Shown piece by piece: positions 25,683 to 33,492 of a stretch of 64,000 nt of DNA. Position 1 is the first letter of the stretch; the number at the start of each line of letters is the position of its first letter. The translations under genes were made by a program, and so were the position numbers. Source of the stretch: BACL27 sp964203235. GTDB taxonomy: Bacteria > Actinomycetota > Acidimicrobiia > Acidimicrobiales > Ilumatobacteraceae. The stretch is taken from the NCBI GenBank assembly GCA_964203235.1, contig CAXNLE010000001.1, positions 434,001-498,000 on the forward strand. The letters are read 5' to 3'. Below the pieces are notes generated by a model. That model saw only the letters and a list, made by a program, of their open reading frames with translations, searched no databases and was not told the origin of the DNA.

Positions 25683-26846
25683 TTAGCGAGCAGTATCTCT
25701 TAAGTTTTTTGCATGCAACAATGCGGCGATCGCCGCAACAGCGCCGATGCCAATACCCACTGAGACAAAAGTAGTTCGCGCACCGAAATTGCCGTAGATA
25801 CTTGGCGCAATAAAGGCCGCCAACATTTGTCCAAATACATTTACCGACCCAGAAAGTCCTTGGGCGGCTGATGATCTACCGAGTGGTGCGGCCTTGGCGA
25901 TTGCCGCCATTCCTGCTGGTGTAATTGCCGATTGGACGATTCCTTCAACTAATCCAAGACTCAGAATTGACCAGGGTGAAGTGAAGAAGCCATAACTCAT
26001 CGTCATCAAACTCACTGGGATAACAAGCCACAACGCGACTGCAACTGGCGAGTGTTTATCGATTAGCTTTCCGGCGCGTGAAGATAACAAGATAAACGGC
26101 AAACCATAAACGGCAAAAGTCAAACCGGTCATTGCATTATTGCCACCGAGGTCATCTAAGAATCGATCCCATAGCGCATCAAACATTCCAGTCGGAAACG
26201 TCACAGCCAATGTCAGTAATAACGCGACTCTAATTTCTGGTAGGCGAAGTAAATCAAGACTTGATTTTTCTGATTCAGAAGTCATTACCAATTCAGGAAA
26301 CCTGCGCGGCATTATCACGACTAACGCGAACACTGCCATCGCGCCAAAAACGAGAAACGTCGTATCAAGTCCAAATGGGTCAATTAACAATGATCCGACA
26401 AGCGGTCCCGTTACAAAGCCAGCAATTTCAGTACCAGCAACCGCGCCAAGTCGTTCGGCACTTCGTGTGCGGTCGAGGTTGGCGGCGAGTGCGCGCACTG
26501 CGGGAAACGTGCAACCTAGTGATGCGCCGACAATTGCGCGACCAACGATAAACCAACCAAGTGAGTCACCAAACACAAATACGACAGATCCGATGCCGGC
26601 AAGTGCAAGACCGACTTGAATTAATTTTCGTCCGTGACCACGATCGGCGAACGGTGCAACGAATAGTTGCACGACTAAACCGAGAGCGAAACCAGTACCG
26701 GCGATTAAACCGAGTGCCGAATCGGCGTAGCCATATTTTTCTTGTAACTCAGACATTGATGCGAATACCACGCTGTTGGCTGCCGCAGTCGAAAAGGTAC
26801 AAAACAACAGCAGAAATAGATCGGCATTGATTTGTTTTTTATTCAT
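25683..26846 (-). CDS. Major facilitator superfamily transporter
   Basis: A 387-residue polytopic membrane protein with about 12 hydrophobic segments. The MFS motif A region is seen as FADRGHGRKLIQVGLALAG after the second segment, and a DHA1-like R-A-x-x-G-A motif in GRAIVGASLGCTFPAVRAL. It is probably a drug or metabolite exporter. It overlaps the upstream serine-hydrolase gene by four bases, so the two are co-transcribed; the substrate is not predictable. Confidence 0.85.
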   Translation of the reverse strand: MNKKQINADLFLLLFCTFSTAAANSVVFASMSELQEKYGYADSALGLIAGTGFALGLVVQLFVAPFADRGHGRKLIQVGLALAGIGSVVFVFGDSLGWFIVGRAIVGASLGCTFPAVRALAANLDRTRSAERLGAVAGTEIAGFVTGPLVGSLLIDPFGLDTTFLVFGAMAVFALVVIMPRRFPELVMTSESEKSSLDLLRLPEIRVALLLTLAVTFPTGMFDALWDRFLDDLGGNNAMTGLTFAVYGLPFILLSSRAGKLIDKHSPVAVALWLVIPVSLMTMSYGFFTSPWSILSLGLVEGIVQSAITPAGMAAIAKAAPLGRSSAAQGLSGSVNVFGQMLAAFIAPSIYGNFGARTTFVSVGIGIGAVAAIAALLHAKNLRDTAR

Positions 26847-27655
26847 GTCGTTAGTTCATCTAATAAGGCGTCAAAAAATTGTGGCCAGTAATGCAACGCC
26901 CAAGCATCAAATTCAACTCTGCAAAGTGCAATGCACGAAATATTTGCCATAGGGTCGTGCCAGATGAAACTTCCGGTGCCGCCAAAGTGTCCAAAAGTTG
27001 AAGCACTATTTCGTGTGCCCATCCAATGAGGATGTTTCGCCCCGTGAATCTCTGGCCCATACCCCCAGTTGCACGGGCTAAATCGACCTACGCCTGGCAC
27101 GACTCCTTCTAGATCGGCGAACTGAGTTGTTGTTGCTATTCGCGCAGTCTCTGCACTTATTAGTTGCGGCTTTCGCAACTCGAGCGCAAACTCAACTAGA
27201 TCGTCGACACACGAAACTACATCTTTTGCGCTCGACCCGTTTAGCGAACTTGAAGCCATGCCAAGTGGCGAGAACACGGCATCATCGAGGTATTCGTTGA
27301 AAGCAATTTCGGTGACTGATTCAAGATGCTCGGCGATCAAGTCGTATCCAGAGTTCGAGTAAATACGTTTTCGCGCGGGGCTAACAATCGGTGTGTCGCC
27401 GTCGAAACTGTATCCACCTGCGTGTGCCAACAAGTGGGCGAGTGTGCAACCGTCTTGGCCGACTGGCGTGCCAAGTGTTGTCGAACCTTCTTCGATTGCT
27501 ACATGCACCGCCCATGCTGATAACAATTTTGATATCGAAGCAATACGCGATGTTCGCGATGTATCACCAAAAGTATGTAACTGCCCGTGACGATCAATGA
27601 CAGCAATTGATGTGTTGGGCGCAGGCCATTCTCGTGCGAGTTCAAATGCCCGCAT
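26843..27655 (-). CDS. Serine beta-lactamase-like / class C esterase family protein
   Basis: A 270-residue protein of the beta-lactamase/transpeptidase fold (COG1680). The active-site S-x-x-K is Ser40-Ile-Ser-Lys43 in ASISKLLSAW; the Y-x-N motif is in RIYSNSGYDLIAEHL, and the KTG-equivalent is HFGGTGSFIW (HxG type). Lack of a signal peptide suggests a cytoplasmic esterase or peptidase rather than a secreted beta-lactamase. Its stop overlaps the MFS start (ATGA), implying a shared function such as processing and export of one compound. Confidence 0.82.
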   Translation of the reverse strand: MRAFELAREWPAPNTSIAVIDRHGQLHTFGDTSRTSRIASISKLLSAWAVHVAIEEGSTTLGTPVGQDGCTLAHLLAHAGGYSFDGDTPIVSPARKRIYSNSGYDLIAEHLESVTEIAFNEYLDDAVFSPLGMASSSLNGSSAKDVVSCVDDLVEFALELRKPQLISAETARIATTTQFADLEGVVPGVGRFSPCNWGYGPEIHGAKHPHWMGTRNSASTFGHFGGTGSFIWHDPMANISCIALCRVEFDAWALHYWPQFFDALLDELTT

Positions 27656-27660
27656 TGGGG

Positions 27661-29016
27661 CTATTTTGCTGTACGAATTAGTTCAGCAACACGAAATGCG
27701 AGATCAAGCGATTGTCGCGCATTGAGTCGTGGATCACAAACCGATTCGTAGCGAGTATCAAGATCTTCTTGGCTGACAGCCTCGGCACCACCAAGACACT
27801 CGGTGACGTTGTCTCCGGTGAGTTCAACGTGAATGCCGCCTGGCCAACTATTTTCAGCACGATGGGCTAATACGAAACCAGTAATTTCGCGAATGATGTC
27901 ATCAAAGTGTCGGGTCTTGCGACCATTGGTGGCGGTGAAAGTATTTGCATGCATTGGATCACACGCCCAAACAACTGGATGCCCAGCATCACGTACTGCT
28001 CGAATCAACGGTCGTAATACTGTTTCAATTTTGTCGGCGCCCATCCGCGTGATCAGCGTCAAGCGACCTGCAACTCGCGCAGGGTTGAGAACCTCGCACA
28101 ACGATAAAACAAAATCTGTTGTCGCTTCTGGGCCAATCTTGCAACCAACTGGGTTGCCCACGCCGCGCAAAAACTCAATGTGCGCGCCATCAAGTTGTCG
28201 CGTCCGTTCACCAATCCACAACATATGCGCTGAGCAGTCGTACCATGTGCCGGTCAACGAGTCTTGGCGAGTGAGTGCCTCTTCGTATCCAAGGATTAAT
28301 GCTTCGTGACTTGTATAAAAGTCAACTTCATGAAGCGGGCTATGGCTCTCTGTGTCGATGCCGCACGCACGCATAAATGCCAATGCTCGCTCAATTTCGC
28401 CTGCAACTTGTTCGTAGCGCTGACCTGCTGCACTGGTTGTAACGAATTCTTGGTTCCAGGCATGGACACGATTCAGATCGGCGAAGCCACCCTTTGTGAA
28501 CGCACGCAATAAGTTGAGTGTGCTTGCTGATTGGTGATACGCCTGCACCATACGTTGTGGGTCTGGCACGCGTGACTCAATGTGCGGTGCAGGGTCATTA
28601 ACCATGTGCCCGCGAAATGATGAGAACTCTTTGCCCCCGATAATTTCGGTATCACTTGAACGTGGCTTGGCAAATTGTCCGGCGATTCTGCCAACTTTCA
28701 CAACCGGTACGCCCATCGAATAGGTGAGCATCACTGCCATCTGCAAAATTACGCGAAGCTTCTCGCGAATATTTACTGCAGTGAACTCTTCGAAACTTTC
28801 TGCGCAGTCACCAGCCTGCAATAAAAATGCGTTTCCACTCGCAACTTGGCCAAGTGCAGCGAGAAGCGATCGTGCCTCACCCGCAAAAACCAGTGGCGGG
28901 TACGATGCAATTTGCTTTAGCGAATTATCAAGTTCAGTTTGATCAGGCCACTTCGGTTGTTGTGCGGCGACATTATTCTGCCACGAGGACGGTGTCCAGC
29001 GATTAGTTGAACTCAT
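27661..29016 (-). CDS. 3-deoxy-7-phosphoheptulonate synthase, class II (DAHP synthase)
   Basis: A 451-residue type II DAHP synthase, the first enzyme of the shikimate pathway, condensing phosphoenolpyruvate and erythrose 4-phosphate. Recognisable segments are RWTPSSWQ at the N-terminus, FLLQAGDCAESF, VVKVGRIAGQFAKPRS, CSAHMLWIGERTRQLDGAHIEF, RGVGNPVGCKIGP, ITRMGADKI, WACDPMHANT and GIHVELTGDNVTEC. Metal ligands (Cys in QAGDC, His in DPMHAN, Glu in VELTG) are all present. A chorismate mutase fusion later in the window acts further down the same pathway. Starts five bases after an upstream gap from the sigma gene end. Confidence 0.94.
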   Translation of the reverse strand: MSSTNRWTPSSWQNNVAAQQPKWPDQTELDNSLKQIASYPPLVFAGEARSLLAALGQVASGNAFLLQAGDCAESFEEFTAVNIREKLRVILQMAVMLTYSMGVPVVKVGRIAGQFAKPRSSDTEIIGGKEFSSFRGHMVNDPAPHIESRVPDPQRMVQAYHQSASTLNLLRAFTKGGFADLNRVHAWNQEFVTTSAAGQRYEQVAGEIERALAFMRACGIDTESHSPLHEVDFYTSHEALILGYEEALTRQDSLTGTWYDCSAHMLWIGERTRQLDGAHIEFLRGVGNPVGCKIGPEATTDFVLSLCEVLNPARVAGRLTLITRMGADKIETVLRPLIRAVRDAGHPVVWACDPMHANTFTATNGRKTRHFDDIIREITGFVLAHRAENSWPGGIHVELTGDNVTECLGGAEAVSQEDLDTRYESVCDPRLNARQSLDLAFRVAELIRTAK

Positions 29017-29044
29017 CTAGATAACACTATTGCCGAAAGGCGCC

Positions 29045-29872
29045 TCAGACGGTGAGGATTTCTCCGGCATCGTCGCGCAATGTATCAACAGCACGACTTA
29101 CAAGGCGACGGGCAGCTTCGGCGGTTACGCCAAGCTCTTCGCCAACTTGACGAAAGCTTTTTCGCTCTCCATCATAAAGACCAAAACGAGCCTCAACTGC
29201 ATAACGTGCGCGCTCGTCAAGAGTGCCGAGAAGACGATCGAGTAAGTCTGTGTCGACCATTCCCATTACTGCATCTTCTGGGCTGATGTCTTCGTTTGGT
29301 ACGAGGTCGCCCAAAGTTGCATCGCCGTCTTCACCGATTGTTTTGTCGAGTGAAACTGGTGTTGTGAGGCGATGAAGTTCGGCGTTCATAGCGCTTAAAC
29401 CTTCAGCATCGCCCGAGCCCTGTCGAAGTGCCGCACGAAGTGTTGCCGACCGGTCGCCAGGAATTCGAATAAGACTTGCTTTTTGATCTAGCGCTCGACC
29501 AATTGCTTGACGAATCCAAAACGTTGCATATGTTGAAAATTTAAAACCACGACGCCAGTCGAATTTGTCTACTGCGTGTTCGAGGCCGAGGTTTCCTTCT
29601 TGGATTAAATCGAGCAAGTCCATTCCTTGAGGCAATGGATACCGTCGAGCGATTGATACAACTAAACGAAGGTTCGAGCGGATAAAACGATCTTTAGCCC
29701 GAGCAGCATTGCGCATATCGGCGCGAAGTGCAGCACCGCGTTCACCCTTTTCGATGGCTATTTTGGCATCACGACCGGCTTCGATCGCTTTTGATAGATC
29801 ACGTTCATCTTCTGCGTTAAGCAAGGCAACCTTGCCGATTTCGTTGAGGTAGATACCGATTGAGTCAGACAT
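29045..29872 (-). CDS. RNA polymerase sigma-70 family factor
   Basis: A 275-residue group 2/3-like sigma factor. Region 1.2 is IGIYLNEIGKVALLNAEDERDLSKAIEAG, region 2 is RFIRSNLRLVVSIARRYPL...DLIQEGNLGLEHAVDKFDW..GFKFSTYATFWIRQAIGRAL (core binding and -10 recognition), region 3 SLIRIPGDR, region 4 FRQVGEELGVTAEAARRLVSRAVDTLR. It lacks the long acidic region 1.1 of a housekeeping RpoD. The leader is unusual: the five bases right before ATG are C's and no Shine-Dalgarno is present. Likely a stress or alternative sigma factor; its regulon is unknown. Confidence 0.92.
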   Translation of the reverse strand: MSDSIGIYLNEIGKVALLNAEDERDLSKAIEAGRDAKIAIEKGERGAALRADMRNAARAKDRFIRSNLRLVVSIARRYPLPQGMDLLDLIQEGNLGLEHAVDKFDWRRGFKFSTYATFWIRQAIGRALDQKASLIRIPGDRSATLRAALRQGSGDAEGLSAMNAELHRLTTPVSLDKTIGEDGDATLGDLVPNEDISPEDAVMGMVDTDLLDRLLGTLDERARYAVEARFGLYDGERKSFRQVGEELGVTAEAARRLVSRAVDTLRDDAGEILTV

Positions 29873-29926
29873 GGGGGTGTTTGGTCTTTCTTGGGGGATT
29901 AGGGGGTATTCGGGGGGTTTCGGGGA
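29873..29926 (-). promoter_or_regulatory. C-tract leader of the sigma-factor gene (G4-capable on the plus strand)
   Basis: On the plus strand G-tracts occur at 29893-29897, 29902-29906, 29912-29917 and 29922-29925, with a further G5 at 29873-29877. The mRNA therefore carries C-tracts spaced about 9-10 nt apart with almost no G. The plus strand fits a four-tract G-quadruplex (loops of 4-5 bases). In RNA, a C-rich, G-poor periodic leader resembles a Rho loading (rut) site. The tract ends directly at the start codon. Confidence 0.6.
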
Positions 29927-29932
29927 CTAGAG

Positions 29933-29961
29933 ATATTAGGGCATCGAATTGATTTGGTCAA
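29933..29961 (-). promoter_or_regulatory. Promoter of the sigma-factor gene
   Basis: On the minus strand TTGACC (29961-29956) and TAATAT (29938-29933) are separated by exactly 17 bases. Transcription would begin near 29926, at the first base of the C-tract leader, giving a 5' untranslated region of about 54 nt. Confidence 0.62.
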
Positions 29962-30077
29962 GTAGTAAGTGAACTATTTCATAAGTATTTTAATGCTGTG
30001 CCGATTATGCCACTGAGGGCTCTAAGCCTGAAGTCGTGGTTTCCGGCTAAAACGGCGACTCTTCATTGCATTTTTAA

Positions 30078-30794
30078 CTATTTACTCTCAACAAGCCATT
30101 TCTTACGTTCTCGTTCAGGTAATTTTTCGATCGAATATCTCAGCATTGTGCGGGGCATTTGATGCGAATGATCTGCAAGAAATTTTCTGAGCAACATGAC
30201 ATCTTTTTTGCCTAGTTCACGAAGCATCCAACCCACAGCCTTGTGAATTAGATCCTGGTCATCTTTAAGCAATGCCTTTGAAATAATGATTGTTGGCTCC
30301 AAATCTCCATCACGAATTAGAGAAAACGTGAGAATAATCGAAACGCGTCTTTGCCACATAGATTTCGACTTAGAGAGCTTGATCAACAATGGCATTGGAT
30401 CTTCAACTTCAGTCAGATAAACACCCATCCACGGAGCTGATACATCAACAATGTCCCAGTTATTCACTCGTTCAGCCCGAACTTGCTTGAGATAGAAATC
30501 AAAGATCCTTTTGCGGTCGTGTGCTTTCTTGGCCGACTTGAACTGCAAATTTAAAATGATGGCTGCACACAGGCGCGCTTCGTGAAATGGCGAGTTAAAA
30601 AGTTTCTCAACTTCTCGCAGTTCGAGGTTCTGGTGTTTCTTTGCAACAGATCTAGTTTGAGGAACCGATCCTCCGAGGAATAGATCACCTTCTCCGTATT
30701 CGCCTGGAGCCGTCTTATAGAAACGAGCAAGGTCGCTCACTCTGCTTTTCTTGGAAAAACTTTTTAGGTCTTCAAGTGCAAGTTTGGCGTCCAT
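30078..30794 (-). CDS. DNA alkylation repair protein, AlkD-like glycosylase
   Basis: About 238 residues from ATG 30794, preceded by AGGTG; an in-frame GTG at 30860 would add 22 residues. The protein is built of HEAT-like helical repeats typical of AlkD (LARFYKTAPGEYGEGDLFLGGSVPQTR, then LFNSPFHEARLCAAIIL). The family's NWDIVDVSAPWMGVYL carries the aromatic and Asp residues of the DNA-binding cleft, and KAVGWMLRELGKKD is the late conserved helix. AlkD removes N3- and N7-alkylated purines without base flipping. The length matches the family (about 235 aa). Divergent from the YCII-like gene. Confidence 0.88.
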   Translation of the reverse strand: MDAKLALEDLKSFSKKSRVSDLARFYKTAPGEYGEGDLFLGGSVPQTRSVAKKHQNLELREVEKLFNSPFHEARLCAAIILNLQFKSAKKAHDRKRIFDFYLKQVRAERVNNWDIVDVSAPWMGVYLTEVEDPMPLLIKLSKSKSMWQRRVSIILTFSLIRDGDLEPTIIISKALLKDDQDLIHKAVGWMLRELGKKDVMLLRKFLADHSHQMPRTMLRYSIEKLPERERKKWLVESK

Positions 30795-30879
30795 GCGAGA
30801 AATACACCTTTCATCAATATCTGGCTCATAGTGCGACTCCTCACTATTTTTTGATCGCACTTAGACATAAGATTTTCGT

Positions 30880-31212
30880 ATGGCAAACTACATCATTTAT
30901 TTCAACCAGCAATGGGTTGGGGATCATTCTGTCGAATGGTATGTATCACGTGGTCAACTTTCTCGGGCAGTTGTCTTGGAAATGAAAGAGGCAGGCGTGC
31001 TCGTCTTTGCTGGTGGATTAGAAGAGGAAATCGAATTCGCCTTCGGTTCTGATGACAACGGCTCGATCGGTGGACCCATCACAAAAACTGGAGAATTCCT
31101 CGGTGGCATGACGATTATTGATGTTGCTAACGATGATGAGGCAAAGATGTGGGGTGCCAAAGTTGGTAAAAGCTGTGGTTGGCCCCAAGAAATTCGTAAG
31201 TTCAAAGGGTAG
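30880..31212 (+). CDS. YCII-related protein
   Basis: A 110-residue protein resembling the YCII family (ferredoxin-like fold). It starts MANYIIYFNQQWVGDHS, has a central helix followed by GVLVFAGGLEEEIEFAFGSDDNG, and GPITKTGEFLGGMTIIDVAN..EA..WGAKVGKSCGWPQEIRKF, the common YCII C-terminal pattern in which a sigma-factor-associated PF03795 domain is found. The biochemical role is unknown. Divergent from alkD; followed by a long non-coding stretch. Confidence 0.72.
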   Translation: MANYIIYFNQQWVGDHSVEWYVSRGQLSRAVVLEMKEAGVLVFAGGLEEEIEFAFGSDDNGSIGGPITKTGEFLGGMTIIDVANDDEAKMWGAKVGKSCGWPQEIRKFKG

Positions 31213-31546
31213 GTAAGTTGATGTCGGCTTTTCGGGCGCCGCATCTTTGGGTTTAGGATTAGACGGGATTCCCCGTGCGCAGATGGTCGCTTTTCTTTTA
31301 GAAATCGCGATCTATCTAACAAGAATTCATAGAACCATTCGTTAAGAGAAGAGAGACGAAACAAAATCCCGCAATATTTCGTTAATTTTTTTGGAATCAT
31401 TTCTAGTTGAACTAATTTTAAATTAGCTCAATAAAATCGGCAAAAATTAGGTTGAGCTTAATTCGACAACTGTTTATGCCCGTAGTCACAGGATTCGAAT
31501 ACCAATAACTTATGATTTCTTAAATTCGCCCTGTTAAGGTCTGCGG
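31213..31546. other. Non-coding region with one copy of a dispersed repeat
   Basis: This 334-base gap has no credible gene. ACGGG-ATTC-CCCGT (near 31263-31277) can form a short hairpin after the YCII gene. A 54-base repeat copy follows at 31288-31341. The segment GGATTCGAATACC near 31490 looks like a T-arm remnant, but I found no surrounding tRNA. Confidence 0.5.
31288..31341. repeat. Dispersed ~55-bp repeat, copy 1
   Basis: This copy starts CGCTTTTCTTTTAGAAATCG and ends ATAGAACCATTCG. It matches the copy at 32694-32749 over about 55 bases with one substitution and a few single-base indels. It contains the inverted repeat TTTCT-TTT-AGAAA and a GAATTC palindrome. Both copies lie downstream of plus-strand genes. 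The indels break any shared reading frame, so it is non-coding. Confidence 0.75.
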
Positions 31547-32215
31547 ATGAAAATTAAATTACTCGCAGCCCCAGCAACAGTATTTGTTCTTTTGGGAGGA
31601 GTACTAGCGGTTCAACAATACATTTCATCGCAGATCACTTCGAGAGTCGAGCGAGAGATGCCCAAAGCTTCAGGTATTAGTGCATCTGTTCCACTGGCTG
31701 ACATGCCGAGCAATCTCACTTCTGACTCAATTAAATCAGCAAACATAAACATCAAGAGTTTTGCTCTCAAAGAGAACGGCACAAAGACTTCGCTAAACAT
31801 TTCTGTTTCAAATATCAGTAAAGCAAAACCAACCATGGTTGGCTCTTTGGAAATAACGGCAACTATTCCTGCGTCAACAATTAAAGAGTCATCCGAATTT
31901 AATGATGCACAAATTGTGGGAAACACTTTGCAAGTTTCTGTCGGACCAGGCGGATTGGGTACAGCGCTCTTGATTCCTAAGTACTCAAATAGTCAGATCT
32001 ATTTTGAACTTCAGAGTGTTTCTATCTTTGGAAATCAAATCCCTGCTTCATCATTACCGGCCGATCTTCAAGATCAAGTCAAAAGCAAGAGCCAAAGAAG
32101 TCTGACACCACCCAAGGGGCTTAAAGTTAAATCAGTTTCATTAAGCAGCAATGGGCTTTCTGTCAAAATGCTCGGTAGTAATATTCAACTTGGCAATCTC
32201 GGATCAGGTTTATAG
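31547..32215 (+). CDS. DUF2993/LmeA-like membrane-anchored protein
   Basis: A 222-residue protein with an N-terminal signal anchor (LLAAPATVFVLLGGVLAVQQYI). The rest is mostly beta-strand with the layout of actinobacterial DUF2993 (LmeA-like) proteins: an ISSQITSRVEREMPKASGISASV segment, then SANINIKSFAL, ISVSNISKAKPTMVGSLEITATIPASTI and a terminal LKVKSVSLSSNGLSVKMLGSNIQL. LmeA in mycobacteria is a cell-envelope phospholipid-binding protein. The identification is by architecture and is moderate. The following membrane-protein gene starts eight bases later. Confidence 0.6.
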   Translation: MKIKLLAAPATVFVLLGGVLAVQQYISSQITSRVEREMPKASGISASVPLADMPSNLTSDSIKSANINIKSFALKENGTKTSLNISVSNISKAKPTMVGSLEITATIPASTIKESSEFNDAQIVGNTLQVSVGPGGLGTALLIPKYSNSQIYFELQSVSIFGNQIPASSLPADLQDQVKSKSQRSLTPPKGLKVKSVSLSSNGLSVKMLGSNIQLGNLGSGL

Positions 32216-32223
32216 TTGAAACT

Positions 32224-32691
32224 ATGAAGTTAGATTTCAAGAAACTGCTTCCCAAAGATATTTCAATATTTCAAGGATTTCGTCCGATTCGTTTAATTGC
32301 TGTTCTGTATATGTTGGTGATGGTCGCGCGCAGTTGTGTTCACCTCTTTGCAGCAGATGGCGGTGCTCAGAGCATTGCTGGCATTGATACATCAGTTGAA
32401 GGCGGAGATAACATCATCGCGATATTTCATCAGTGGGGCGCAGTACAACTTATTCTTGCTGTGCTCCTGCTCGTATTATTTTTCAGATATCCAGGATTAA
32501 CTCCAATGATTTTACTCACCCTTGCCATTGAACCAGTCATGCGTTTGGTTGCTGGACAGATGATGAGTTTGACCACCACAGGAACACCACCCGGTAAAAC
32601 ATTAAACGGCGCAGCTTTTACTCTGCTTTTGATTTTGTTCATTGCCTCGTTAGTCAATAAGACTGTTAGAAAAGACGGTTCTGGTTCGTAG
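32224..32691 (+). CDS. Small integral membrane protein, unknown function
   Basis: A 155-residue protein with about four hydrophobic segments: IRLIAVLYMLVMVARSCVHLF, WGAVQLILAVLLLVLFF, LTPMILLTLAIEPVMRLV and FTLLLILFIASLV. The N-terminus is Lys-rich and presumably cytoplasmic. I do not recognise a family motif. It probably shares a transcript with the DUF2993-like gene. A dispersed repeat copy begins three bases after its stop. Confidence 0.65.
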   Translation: MKLDFKKLLPKDISIFQGFRPIRLIAVLYMLVMVARSCVHLFAADGGAQSIAGIDTSVEGGDNIIAIFHQWGAVQLILAVLLLVLFFRYPGLTPMILLTLAIEPVMRLVAGQMMSLTTTGTPPGKTLNGAAFTLLLILFIASLVNKTVRKDGSGS

Positions 32692-32693
32692 GG

Positions 32694-32749
32694 CGCTTTT
32701 CTTTTAGAAATCGCCGAACTATCTAACAAGAATTCATAGAACCATTTCG
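32694..32749. repeat. Dispersed ~55-bp repeat, copy 2
   Basis: Begins CGCTTTTCTTTTAGAAATCG and ends AGAACCATTTCG. It matches copy 1 at 31288-31341 apart from one substitution and a few single-base indels. Upstream, AGAAAAG near 32668 can pair with CTTTTCT at the beginning of the repeat, a possible terminator for the preceding gene. Confidence 0.75.
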
Positions 32750-32892
32750 GCAAAAGGTGGGCATCTGGGTCAGAGCACGACAAGGCAATGTGGTGGATCT
32801 GCATTTAACGAATTTCACTGAATCCGAACAAGTATTTCAAGCGTTAATTGATCGTCTACTGCTTATTCGACTAATACACTTTGATAGTGCCA

Positions 32893-33492
32893 ATGCGGGT
32901 CGGATTGTTCGGGGGGACATTTGATCCACCACACATTGGGCATCTAGTAACCGCTGTCAATGTGCGCCACGTGCTGAATCTTGACATTGTGGTGTTGATG
33001 GTGGCCAATGATCCATGGCAAAAACACGGGACTCGCGAAGTCGCTAGTGCCGTTGACAGATTGGCGATGGTTGAGGCAGCGATCGAAGGCGTAGAAGGGC
33101 TTGTCGCGGGCGATGACGAGATTTCACGAGGCGGACCAAGTTTTACAGCAGATACTTTAATTGCGTTGAGTAACCGTTATGTAGACGCTGAACTTTTCAC
33201 GATCGTTGGCGACGATGCCGCTGCAAAGTTTGCGTCGTGGCAGCGTGCAAGTGAAATCGCCAAACTCTCAACTTTGGTAGTTGTCGACCGACCCGGTGCG
33301 CCATTGGTGCCACCAAGTGAATTCAAATGGAACCGTGTTGAGGCCCCGAGGCTCGAAGTGAGTTCTACTGACTTGCGTCAGCGCTTTGTAGACGGTCGAC
33401 CGCTTGATTATTTGGTTGCAAGTGAAGTGCTGAGTGTCATCTCGGAACGTGGTTTATACGGAGCGATGCAGTCAAGCGTTGAAAAATCATGA
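32893..33492 (+). CDS. nadD: Nicotinate-nucleotide adenylyltransferase NadD
   Basis: About 199 residues from ATG 32893 (MRVGLFGGTFDPPHIGHL). TTG 32881 and GTG 32887 lie upstream in frame but would displace the conserved N-terminus. The nucleotidyltransferase motifs GGTFDPPHIGHL and SSTDLRQRF are present. NadD adenylates nicotinate mononucleotide in NAD synthesis. It starts the chain nadD, LytR_C protein, rsfS, all with ATGA overlaps, a conserved actinobacterial order. Confidence 0.94.
   Translation: MRVGLFGGTFDPPHIGHLVTAVNVRHVLNLDIVVLMVANDPWQKHGTREVASAVDRLAMVEAAIEGVEGLVAGDDEISRGGPSFTADTLIALSNRYVDAELFTIVGDDAAAKFASWQRASEIAKLSTLVVVDRPGAPLVPPSEFKWNRVEAPRLEVSSTDLRQRFVDGRPLDYLVASEVLSVISERGLYGAMQSSVEKS

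Noticed and set aside
31480..31510. tRNA or att-site remnant (GGATTCGAATACC)
   Set aside because: It resembles a T-arm, but no acceptor, D or anticodon stems can be drawn around it.
30954..32804. Minus-strand ORFs with a shared WFYEFLLD peptide
   Set aside because: They overlap real plus-strand genes, and the shared peptide comes from the dispersed repeat, whose indels change frame in the rest.
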